From the NCBI GenBank assembly GCA_025350745.1, contig JANXXG010000240.1:1-6831 (forward strand): DNA of 6,831 nt. Reading direction: 5' to 3'. Within the stretch, counting starts at the first letter, position 1. Each line of letters opens with the position of its first letter. Positions 1 through 4,704 of this stretch are shown in pieces. The notes under the pieces were generated by a model. It saw only the letters and a program-made list of their open reading frames with translations. It searched no databases and had not been told where the DNA came from. The stretch comes from Chloroflexota bacterium. Its GTDB lineage: Bacteria > Chloroflexota > Limnocylindria > P2-11E. Position numbers and translations under genes: made by a program.

Positions 1-258
1 CTGAGCCCGGTCCTCGTCGCGGCGACCATCGGCGTCGGCGGTGCGATCATCACCGAATCGACCCTCTCGTTCCTGGGTCTCGGCTTCCCGCCTGACCTTC
101 CGACCTGGGGACGGATCCTGTTCGACGCGAAGGACTACATCGACACCTCGCCGCATTGGGTGATCATCCCTGGGGTGTGCATCTTCCTGACGGTGCTCTC
201 GATCAACTTCATCGGTGACGGGCTCCGCGATGCGCTCGACCCGAGGAAGTCCAGCTAG
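1..258 (+). CDS. Peptide/nickel-type ABC transporter permease, DppC/OppC family (3' end only)
   Basis: The frame is open from the first base and ends at TAG 256-258, giving the last 85 residues of a protein whose start lies outside the window. The stretch FLGLGFPPDLPTWGRIL, followed by a spacer, a hydrophobic segment (VIIPGVCIFLTVLSINFIGD) and the ending GDGLRDALDPR, is the hallmark C-terminus of the DppC/OppC subunits of binding-protein-dependent oligopeptide, dipeptide or nickel importers. These proteins form the inner-membrane channel together with a DppB-type partner and two ATPases. The visible part contains the end of the cytoplasmic coupling region and the last transmembrane helix. The substrate cannot be told from this fragment. 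The rest of the transporter operon is expected to the left. The next gene is on the opposite strand, so this permease is the last gene of its unit, or at least is followed by no co-directional gene nearby. Confidence 0.93.
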   Translation: MSPVLVAATIGVGGAIITESTLSFLGLGFPPDLPTWGRILFDAKDYIDTSPHWVIIPGVCIFLTVLSINFIGDGLRDALDPRKSS

Positions 259-264
259 CCCGAC

Positions 265-579
265 CTATCCCGCGCCCGACCCCACGTTCGACTGCTCGAG
301 GTCCGCGGGCCAGAGCTGGGTCGCACCGCACTCCTGGCACTTCTCCGGCTTCGTGCTCGCGTGGGTGATCGTGCCGCAGGCCTCGCAGCGCCAATGCGGC
401 TCACCACCGGGGCGGGGCAGGATCGTCTTCCGCCGGGCAAGGGCCTGCTTGATCTCGCCGAGCTCGTGGGCGACCGTGAGCGGCTCGAGGCCGGAGCCCT
501 GCTGGTCGGCTTCGATGAGCCTCTGGATGAGCGCATCGATCCGCCGGTTCGCGTCATTGGTCCCTGGTCGTTCTTCCAT
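265..579 (-). CDS. Small zinc-ribbon (rubredoxin-like) protein of unknown function
   Basis: This minus-strand gene encodes 104 residues from the ATG at 577-579. An in-frame TTG at 613-615 would add 12 residues, but the ATG has a GAGG about 9 nt upstream and is preferred. Residues 1-58 look helical and charged (NRRIDALIQRLIEA, then AHELGEIKQALARRK). Residues 60-90 form a zinc ribbon with two CxxC knuckles at C65/C68 and C81/C84, in the pattern WRCEACGT...KPEKCQECGA. That pattern is typical of rubredoxin-like or zinc-ribbon domains that bind one Zn or Fe. The tail after W90 is short and looks disordered. The stop codon lies 6 bp from that of the convergent permease, and the start faces the CHRD gene divergently. 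The fold can be supported; a specific role (nucleic-acid binding, protein binding or electron transfer) cannot. The cysteines and the absence of a comparable plus-strand protein here make it a real gene. Confidence 0.8.
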   Translation of the reverse strand: MEERPGTNDANRRIDALIQRLIEADQQGSGLEPLTVAHELGEIKQALARRKTILPRPGGEPHWRCEACGTITHASTKPEKCQECGATQLWPADLEQSNVGSGAG

Positions 580-649
580 GGCCCGAAGCCTCGCGATCCC
601 CGTTCCAGGCGTCAAGACCCAGCCGTCATCCGGGAGCGGGGACCCTACG

Positions 650-655
650 TACAGT
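650..655 (+). promoter_or_regulatory. Possible -10 element for the CHRD lipoprotein gene
   Basis: TACAGT fits the TANNNT -10 pattern. It lies 29 nt before the ATG, leaving room for a start site near 662 and the ribosome binding site at 674-679. No convincing -35 box is visible at the expected distance (around 627-632). The call rests on one hexamer in the only AT-richer patch between the two divergent genes. Confidence 0.3.
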
Positions 656-683
656 TACAGAGCGACCAAAAGTGGAGGAAATC

Positions 684-1271
684 ATGAAGCGTGCCCTTTG
701 CGCGATCGCGGCGGCCGGGCTCCTGGCAGCCGCTTGCGGCGGTGCCGCCGCACCGGTGGCCACCTCGGCCCCGGTTGCGGTCAAGACCGCCGCCCCGACG
801 ACCGCCGCCCCGACGACCGCTGCACCGACGCCCCAGACGGTCTACGTGTTCACGGCGGACCTGTCAGCGGCGAACGAGGTCCCGCCAGTTGTCGATGCCG
901 AGGCCACCGGCAGCGGCACCACGACCGTGACCCTGACGACGACCAAGGACTCGACCGGAAAGATCACCGCGGCCACGGCGAAGTTCGAGATCGCCCTCAA
1001 GGGCTTCCCGGCGACGACGATGATCACGATCTCGCACATCCACAAGGGTGGCCCCACGGTCGCCGCCGGCGTGGTGATCGACTCCGGAATGAAGGCGACC
1101 GAGCCGATCGCGCTCACCAGCGGCGGGACCTCCATCACGAAGGACAACATCACCGTCGCGCCAGACCTCGCGGCAGCGATCATCGCGACCCCCGCCGACT
1201 ACTACTACAACGTCCACTCGGTGGTCCACCCGGGTGGCACCGTTCGCGCGCAGCTCAAAGCCAAGAGCTAA
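684..1271 (+). CDS. CHRD-domain lipoprotein, secreted
   Basis: The protein has 195 residues. The ATG at 684 is chosen over a GTG at 672 because GGAGGA (674-679) sits 4 nt before it and the signal peptide then starts cleanly. Residues 1-17 form a lipoprotein signal peptide: MKR, then a hydrophobic alanine-rich core. C18 is the likely lipidated cysteine in LLAAAC, a relaxed lipobox with Ala rather than Leu at -3. Residues 21-51 are a low-complexity Ala/Pro/Thr linker with three TAAPT repeats, a typical flexible tether. Residues 53-192 match the CHRD domain: FTADLSAANEVPPV at the start, a central beta-rich region with ISHIHKGG, and the closing YYNVHSVVHPGGTVRAQL. CHRD domains were named after chordin; in bacteria they are found in extracellular proteins of unclear function. 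The protein is probably anchored on the outer face of the membrane. It appears to be transcribed alone, divergently from the zinc-ribbon gene, and is followed by a hairpin. Confidence 0.92.
   Translation: MKRALCAIAAAGLLAAACGGAAAPVATSAPVAVKTAAPTTAAPTTAAPTPQTVYVFTADLSAANEVPPVVDAEATGSGTTTVTLTTTKDSTGKITAATAKFEIALKGFPATTMITISHIHKGGPTVAAGVVIDSGMKATEPIALTSGGTSITKDNITVAPDLAAAIIATPADYYYNVHSVVHPGGTVRAQLKAKS
786..830 (+). repeat. Three tandem 15-bp repeats coding TAAPT in the lipoprotein linker
   Basis: Copies lie at 786-800, 801-815 and 816-830. The first two are identical (ACCGCCGCCCCGACG) and the third differs at two positions (821 and 824). The repeat is in frame and encodes TAAPT three times, lengthening the linker between the lipid anchor and the CHRD domain. 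Such a repeat can change length by slippage without breaking the frame. Confidence 0.9.
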
Positions 1272-1289
1272 GCCCTCCGGTCCTTGCCT

Positions 1290-1334
1290 CTGGACGCGGC
1301 GTCCGGCCTGCCGCCGGACGCCGCGTTCGTCCAG
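1290..1334 (+). terminator. GC-rich hairpin after the CHRD gene, probable terminator without T-tract
   Basis: The arms CGCGGCGTCCGG (1295-1306) and CCGGACGCCGCG (1314-1325) pair perfectly over 12 bp around a 7-nt loop. An outer CTGGA/TCCAG pair (1290-1294 with 1330-1334) adds 5 bp across a 4-nt bulge on the 3' side. The hairpin starts 18 nt after the stop codon of the lipoprotein gene. No run of T follows, so it may end transcription by hairpin-only pausing or protect the 3' end of the mRNA. Its right edge lies 8 bp before the -10-like element of the channel gene. Confidence 0.6.
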
Positions 1335-1342
1335 GTGACGGC

Positions 1343-1348
1343 TAGGCT
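1343..1348 (+). promoter_or_regulatory. -10-like element for a leaderless channel mRNA
   Basis: TAGGCT fits TANNNT and lies 6 nt before the ATG of the channel gene, which has no Shine-Dalgarno sequence. This is the spacing expected when transcription starts at the A of the start codon. No clear -35 box is seen, because the region upstream is occupied by the hairpin. Confidence 0.4.
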
Positions 1349-1354
1349 TCCGCG

Positions 1355-2422
1355 ATGCCGTTCCTCGAGGCGCTGTTCGGACTCTCGCTCGTCGCGTGGG
1401 TCCTCAACGACGTGTTCAACACCGTGATCCTGCCGCGCCCTTCGCCGGCGAGATATCGGCCTGCGGGCATCCTCACCCGGTGGAGCTGGCGGCTCTGGCG
1501 TCGGTACGCCGATGCCCAGCGGAATCCCGATCGCCGCGAGCACCGGCTGGGCGTGTTCGCACCGGCGATCGTGATGACCCTGCTCGGGCTTTGGATCGTG
1601 CTGCTCATCGTCGGCTTCGCTGCGGTGCTGCTGGCGCTCGGTGACGGGGTGGCTCCGAGGCTCACCGACCTTGGCAGCGCGATGTACTTCGCGGCGATCT
1701 CGATGCTCACGATCGGGTACGGCGACTACGTCCCGGTGGCGCTCGGATCACGGCTGGTCGCGGTCGCGGCGGGCGCCGTCGGCCTGGGCATCTTCGCGCT
1801 GACGATCACCTACCTCTTCTCGCTGTACGCGAGCTTCCAGCGTCGCGAGGTGGCGGTGGTCACGCTGGACGCCAGGGCCGGAGCGCCGCCGTCGGGGCTC
1901 ACCCTCTTGGAGACGTGCGCCGGCTTCGGCAGCGACGGGGAGCTGGAGGAGGTCTTCGACGCATGGGAGCGTTGGGCCGCCGAAGTCTTGGAGAGCCACC
2001 TGGCCTACCCGATCCTGCTGTTCTTCCGCTCGACCCACGACCACGAGTCCTGGGTCTCGGCGATCGGGGCGATCCTCGACGCAACGACGCTCCTCCTCAC
2101 CGCCGTCGAAGGTGGCCCGCGGGGCCAGGCGCGCGCGACCCGGGCGCTCGGAAGCCATCTCGTGGAGGACATCGGGCGATCGTTCCGCTTCATGGACCGC
2201 CGCTCGACCGACCGGGGGCCGGGCATCGAACGGGTCGAATTCGACGACGCCCGCGCGCGGTTGGGAGCTGCGGGGTATGCCCTTGTCGCCGATGCCGACG
2301 CGGCGTGGGCCGCCTTCGCGCTGTCGCGCGCGGAGTACGCCGACGCGCTCAACGCGCTGGCCCAGTTCCTTGAGGTCCCGCCGGCGCAATGGATCGGCGA
2401 CCGGAGCTACGTGCTGCACTAA
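1355..2422 (+). CDS. Two-TM-type potassium channel family protein with a novel-looking C-terminal domain
   Basis: The protein has 355 residues. Residues about 1-26 form an N-terminal hydrophobic segment, followed by a basic arginine-rich loop (28-65). Residues 66-95 are the outer pore helix, 104-117 the pore helix, and 119-124 the selectivity filter TIGYGD; 132-160 is the inner helix. The TxGYGD filter is diagnostic of K+-selective channels of the ion-channel Pfam family Ion_trans_2 (two-TM pore, as in KcsA/MthK). The protein therefore should form a tetrameric K+ pore in the cytoplasmic membrane, with one extra hydrophobic segment before the pore module. The remaining 195 residues are cytoplasmic and mostly helical. 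I see no RCK/TrkA-N nucleotide-binding motif (GxGxxG), so gating is not of the usual RCK type. The gene stands alone between a hairpin and the next promoter. It lacks a Shine-Dalgarno sequence and has a TANNNT element just before the ATG. Confidence 0.88.
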   Translation: MPFLEALFGLSLVAWVLNDVFNTVILPRPSPARYRPAGILTRWSWRLWRRYADAQRNPDRREHRLGVFAPAIVMTLLGLWIVLLIVGFAAVLLALGDGVAPRLTDLGSAMYFAAISMLTIGYGDYVPVALGSRLVAVAAGAVGLGIFALTITYLFSLYASFQRREVAVVTLDARAGAPPSGLTLLETCAGFGSDGELEEVFDAWERWAAEVLESHLAYPILLFFRSTHDHESWVSAIGAILDATTLLLTAVEGGPRGQARATRALGSHLVEDIGRSFRFMDRRSTDRGPGIERVEFDDARARLGAAGYALVADADAAWAAFALSRAEYADALNALAQFLEVPPAQWIGDRSYVLH

Positions 2423-2472
2423 CGACCGGGTATCAGCTCTGCATCGGGCGTGCTGGCCCCATGGCAGCCGAA

Positions 2473-2488
2473 TGGCACGATCCTTGCG
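2473..2488 (+). promoter_or_regulatory. Sigma-54-like (-24/-12) promoter for the mini-protein gene
   Basis: TGGCACGATCCTTGCG matches the RpoN consensus TGGCACG-N4-TTGCW at all fixed positions except the last W. The GG (2474-2475) and GC (2486-2487) are 12 bp apart, as sigma-54 requires. The predicted start site, about 12 nt past the GC, is near 2499, just before the ribosome binding site at 2503-2508. If real, expression needs RpoN and an AAA+ enhancer-binding activator. Its sites would lie 100-200 bp upstream, within the channel gene. No rpoN gene is visible in this window. Confidence 0.5.
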
Positions 2489-2517
2489 AAACGTCCGGCG
2501 CAAGGAGGTGCATTGAG

Positions 2518-2667
2518 ATGCTTTGGACGATCGTCGTCGTACTGCTCATCCTGTGGCTGCTCGGCGTCGTCGCACTGCCGACGGCCGGCGCATTGATCCA
2601 CATCCTGCTCGTGATCGCGCTCATCGTCTTGATCTTCCAGCTGCTCAGCGGCCGCCGGACGGTCTGA
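2518..2667 (+). CDS. lmo0937 family (DUF5670) small membrane protein
   Basis: This 49-residue protein has the pattern MLWTIVVVLLILWLLGVV, a short turn with PTAG, ALIHILLVIALIVLIFQLL, and a basic end SGRR. Two transmembrane helices (about 3-20 and 25-43) form a hairpin. The length and sequence pattern match the lmo0937/DUF5670 family, widespread very small membrane proteins with no assigned function. The start is fixed by a strong AGGAGG (2503-2508), 9 nt before the ATG. A longer reading from 2389 would overlap the channel gene and lacks the family pattern, so it is not used. The gene appears to be a one-gene transcription unit, with a sigma-54-like promoter before it and a long hairpin 14 bp after its stop. 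Regulated or stress-related expression is an inference from that promoter only. Confidence 0.88.
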   Translation: MLWTIVVVLLILWLLGVVALPTAGALIHILLVIALIVLIFQLLSGRRTV

Positions 2668-2681
2668 CGATCCCCTCGGGC

Positions 2682-2724
2682 AATGCACTGAAGGACCGCG
2701 GCTACGCCGCGGTCCTTCTGCATT
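2682..2724 (+). terminator. Terminator hairpin after the lmo0937-family gene
   Basis: The arms GAAGGACCGCGG (2690-2701) and CCGCGGTCCTTC (2707-2718) pair perfectly over 12 bp around the loop CTACG. An extra AATGCA/TGCATT helix (2682-2687 with 2719-2724) is stacked below across a 2-nt bulge, for 18 bp in all. No T-run of more than two follows, but the stability and position make termination the likely role. Confidence 0.75.
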
Positions 2725-2732
2725 GGGGCCGC

Positions 2733-2761
2733 TTGACCTGCCACCGCCGACTCGGTAACGT
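2733..2761 (+). promoter_or_regulatory. Sigma-70-type promoter for the leader RNA and exporter operon
   Basis: The -35 box TTGACC (2733-2738) matches 5 of 6 consensus bases. It is followed by a spacer of exactly 17 bp and the -10 box TAACGT (2756-2761), which keeps the key T, A and final T. It lies directly after the preceding terminator and before the structured leader. A transcript would start near 2768. Confidence 0.5.
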
Positions 2762-2882
2762 CGCATCTGCTCGCGCGAAGGCGCGAAGATCTCGAAAGGC
2801 AGGGCCGCCCGTAGCAATGGAACTTCTCAGCACATTCGTCCGCTCCGGCGCCACCGGGGCACGTCCCCGGATCACCCTGCCC

Positions 2883-2929
2883 ACCACCGGACCCAGCTAG
2901 GGCACGTCGCTCAGCTAGACCACCGGACC
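2883..2929 (+). repeat. Paired direct repeats flanking the terminator's 5' side
   Basis: ACCACCGGACC occurs at 2883-2893 and 2919-2929, and CAGCTAG at 2894-2900 and 2912-2918. The order is A-B-gap-B-A, both motifs in direct orientation. The second ACCACCGGACC runs into the 5' arm of the terminator. The arrangement could be a protein site, or could allow the RNA to swap partners near the terminator. Confidence 0.6.
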
Positions 2930-2955
2930 GTGGGCATCGAGCCCACGGTCTTTTT
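2926..2955 (+). terminator. Intrinsic (Rho-independent) terminator in the exporter operon leader
   Basis: GACCGTGGGC (2926-2935), loop ATCGA, and GCCCACGGTC (2941-2950) form a perfect 10-bp stem followed by five T (2951-2955). It ends 61 bp before the ATG of the ABC ATPase gene and points in the same direction. No gene ends immediately upstream, so it either ends a small RNA or attenuates the operon. Confidence 0.88.
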
Positions 2956-3016
2956 GATTCCGGCGAGATCGCCGAAGGCAGTGGGCTCCCGTTCTCGTGT
3001 GAAAGGAGCCTTCGCA

Positions 3017-3871
3017 ATGACCATCGCAGTCCGCCCAGCCATAGGCCCTCCTGCGGGCACGGATCCGGGTCAGGCGGGCCACGCCCGTCAGGCCCTCGAG
3101 GCTCGCGGCATCGTCAAGCGCTTCCGCGCGTCCGGCAAGGACGTGGTCGCGGTCGCCGGCGTCACGCTCTCGGTGGAGCGGGGCGAGATCTACGCGCTCC
3201 TCGGGGCCAACGGTTCCGGGAAGTCGACCCTCATCCGGGCGCTCTCGACGCTGCTCGAGCCGGACGAGGGCACCGTGACCGTGTTCGGGCTCGACATCCG
3301 AAAGGACGAGCTCGCCGTCAAGCGGTTGATCAACCGTGTCTCGGTGGAGGCGTCGTTCTTCAAGAAGCTCTCGGCGATGGAGAACCTCGTGTATGCCGGA
3401 CGCCTGTACGGCGTTCCGGCGTCCGAGGCACGTATTCGCTCCCGGCAGATCCTGGTGCGGCTCGGCATCGCCGTCACGCGCCACGACGAGCCGCTCGAGA
3501 AGCTCTCACGGGGCATGCAGCAGAAGGTCGCCATCGCACGTGCGTTCCTCACATCGCCCGCGCTCCTGCTCCTGGACGAGCCGACGACCGGCCTGGACAT
3601 TCGGAGCAAGCGGGAGGTCCAAACGTTCGTCCGGGATCTCCGTGACGAACACGACGCCACGATCCTGCTGACGACACATGACCTCGACGAGGCCGAGCGG
3701 CTCGCCGATCGGATCGGCGTGCTCCATGAGGGCCGGCTCGTGGTCGAAGGCACCGCGGCGGAGCTGATGGGTCGCCACGGCACCCGCGGCTCACTGGAGG
3801 ATGTGTTCATGTCGATCACCGGACGGAAGATCGACGAGAACGAGCCGAGCGAGATCGCGGGCGAGAGATGA
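3017..3871 (+). CDS. ABC exporter ATP-binding protein (ABC-2 / drug-export type)
   Basis: The protein has 284 residues. The ATG at 3017 is chosen because AAAGGAG (3002-3008) lies 8 nt upstream; an in-frame GTG at 2930 lies inside the terminator hairpin and is not credible. Residues 1-25 are a loose N-terminal extension. The nucleotide-binding domain follows, with Walker A GANGSGKST (64-71 region), ABC signature LSRGMQQK (163-170), Walker B LLLLDEPTTGLD (183-194), and the switch histidine H221 in TTHDLDEAERLADRI. At the Q-loop position, the sequence RVSVEASFF has Glu (E111) where Gln is usual. The C-terminal GSLEDVFMSITG is typical of ATPases that partner ABC-2 permeases (DrrA/NodI/CcmA-like). 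The protein powers export through the permease encoded next, which overlaps it by ATGA. The substrate is unknown: drug, lipid, polysaccharide or a small secondary metabolite are all possible. Confidence 0.93.
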   Translation: MTIAVRPAIGPPAGTDPGQAGHARQALEARGIVKRFRASGKDVVAVAGVTLSVERGEIYALLGANGSGKSTLIRALSTLLEPDEGTVTVFGLDIRKDELAVKRLINRVSVEASFFKKLSAMENLVYAGRLYGVPASEARIRSRQILVRLGIAVTRHDEPLEKLSRGMQQKVAIARAFLTSPALLLLDEPTTGLDIRSKREVQTFVRDLRDEHDATILLTTHDLDEAERLADRIGVLHEGRLVVEGTAAELMGRHGTRGSLEDVFMSITGRKIDENEPSEIAGER

Positions 3872-4704
3872 TCGGAGAGGTCGCAACGCAGGCCGGCCTC
3901 GCCTACGCCTTCGTGGAGCGCGAGGTGGCGCTCATGAAGCGGTACTGGCTGTGGGAGCTGGTCTGGATCATCTACGGGATCGTGACGTCGCTCTCGGTCG
4001 CGTTCATCGGCATCGCCGCGCCCGTGATCTCGGGCAACGCCGTGGATCCGAGCACCACGTCGCGCTTCGTCCTCTATCTCCTTGTCGGCACCATCGCCTG
4101 GCGATTCATGGGGCTCGTCTTCGAGAACATCGCCGAGATCATCGCGTGGGAGCGCTGGGAGGGGACCATCGAATACACGTTCATGGCGCCTGTCCCGCGG
4201 CTCACGCACCTCGCGGGCATGGCCGCCGGCACGATCGTCCGGGCGGTCGTCTTCAGCGTCACGACGCTCTTCGCGGTCATGCTCTTCATCCCGGTCGATC
4301 TCTCGCACGCGAACGCTCTGTCCGCGGTGACCATGCTCGCCGTCGGCACGGTCGCGTTCATGGGCCTGGGCATCGCCTCAGCGGTATTCCCGATGCTCTG
4401 GACGGAGAAGGGTCTGCAGATGGCCTACATCGTCCAGGCGGTCGTCCTCCTCGTATCAGGGGTCTACTACCCGACGAGCGTCCTGCCGACGTGGCTCCAG
4501 GCGCTGTCGGTGATCTCCCCGGCGACCTACGTGATCGAGGGCATGCGGCGCGCGCTTCTCGACGGCGCGGATCTGTCCGCGCTCTGGCCGCTCGTCTGGC
4601 CCGCGCTCCTCGTGGGTGTGCTTTCCGTGCCGATCGGTCTTCGCGCGTTCATCGCGGCGGAGCGCTACGCGAAGCGCACCGGCCGCCTGAAAAGGAGTGG
4701 CTAG
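3868..4704 (+). CDS. ABC-2 type exporter permease
   Basis: The protein has 278 residues and six predicted transmembrane segments (about 29-51, 66-85, 118-143, 150-174, 186-208, 239-263), the standard ABC-2 permease layout. Family marks are the cytoplasmic coupling segment WEGTIEYTFMAPVPR (97-111) and the late VISPATYVIEGMRRALLDG motif (215-233) between the fifth and sixth helices. The start ATG overlaps the ATPase stop (ATGA at 3868-3871), so the two are translationally coupled. Two copies with two ATPases would form the exporter in the cytoplasmic membrane. The protein ends KRTGRLKRSG. The last part of the gene contains the AAAGGAG ribosome site of the acetyltransferase. Confidence 0.92.
   Translation: MIGEVATQAGLAYAFVEREVALMKRYWLWELVWIIYGIVTSLSVAFIGIAAPVISGNAVDPSTTSRFVLYLLVGTIAWRFMGLVFENIAEIIAWERWEGTIEYTFMAPVPRLTHLAGMAAGTIVRAVVFSVTTLFAVMLFIPVDLSHANALSAVTMLAVGTVAFMGLGIASAVFPMLWTEKGLQMAYIVQAVVLLVSGVYYPTSVLPTWLQALSVISPATYVIEGMRRALLDGADLSALWPLVWPALLVGVLSVPIGLRAFIAAERYAKRTGRLKRSG

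Larger units (their letters stand above)
2768..2955 (+). ncRNA. Structured leader RNA or small RNA before the ABC exporter operon (candidate riboswitch or attenuator)
   Basis: The 349 bp between 2668 and 3016 hold no convincing protein gene. After a terminator and a promoter, about 190 nt run into an intrinsic terminator. Visible structure includes a TCGCGC/GCGCGA hairpin with loop GAAG (2771-2786). A possible long-range helix pairs GGCAGGG (2798-2804) with CCCTGCC (2875-2881) and encloses about 70 nt. Inside it is a CCGGGG/CCCCGG hairpin (2854-2870). TGCCCAC (2878-2884) could instead pair with GTGGGCA (2930-2936). That pairing would break both the closing helix and the terminator's 5' arm, the usual logic of a terminator-controlling riboswitch. 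I do not recognise a known riboswitch class. It could also be a free-standing small RNA, or an attenuator read through a 27-codon ORF at 2817-2900 that has only a weak ribosome site. Confidence 0.4.

Noticed and set aside
786..830. A CRISPR or regulatory repeat
   Set aside because: There are three abutting in-frame 15-bp units without spacers, coding a Thr/Ala/Pro linker. This is a coding tandem repeat.
215..1345. A 376-codon plus-strand open frame across the zinc-ribbon and CHRD genes
   Set aside because: It is Arg/Gly/His/Asp-rich with no domain pattern, and it overlaps two genes with clear motifs in other frames. It is a by-product of high GC.
2389..2517. A 43-residue N-terminal extension of the DUF5670 protein
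   Set aside because: It overlaps the channel's 3' end and the sigma-54-like promoter. The AGGAGG and the family length both point to the ATG at 2518.
2768..2955. tmRNA, SRP RNA, 6S RNA or a known riboswitch (glycine, c-di-GMP, guanidine, fluoride, ZTP)
   Set aside because: I compared by eye for their conserved bases and did not find them. The CACGT hairpin loop at 2860-2864 resembles the ACGR loop of guanidine-II only loosely, and there is no second matching hairpin.
2930..3016. An upstream GTG start for the ABC ATPase
   Set aside because: The GTG lies within the intrinsic terminator stem, and the ATG at 3017 has AAAGGAG at the right distance.
3190..4308. A 372-codon minus-strand open frame opposite the ABC ATPase and permease
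   Set aside because: The product is low-complexity (RDREHDREERR-like) and lies opposite two genes with complete family motifs.
3801..4703. An N-terminal extension of the acetyltransferase over the permease
   Set aside because: The extension is Arg/Gly/His-rich shadow sequence. The GTG at 4704 has a good ribosome site and the GNAT fold starts there.
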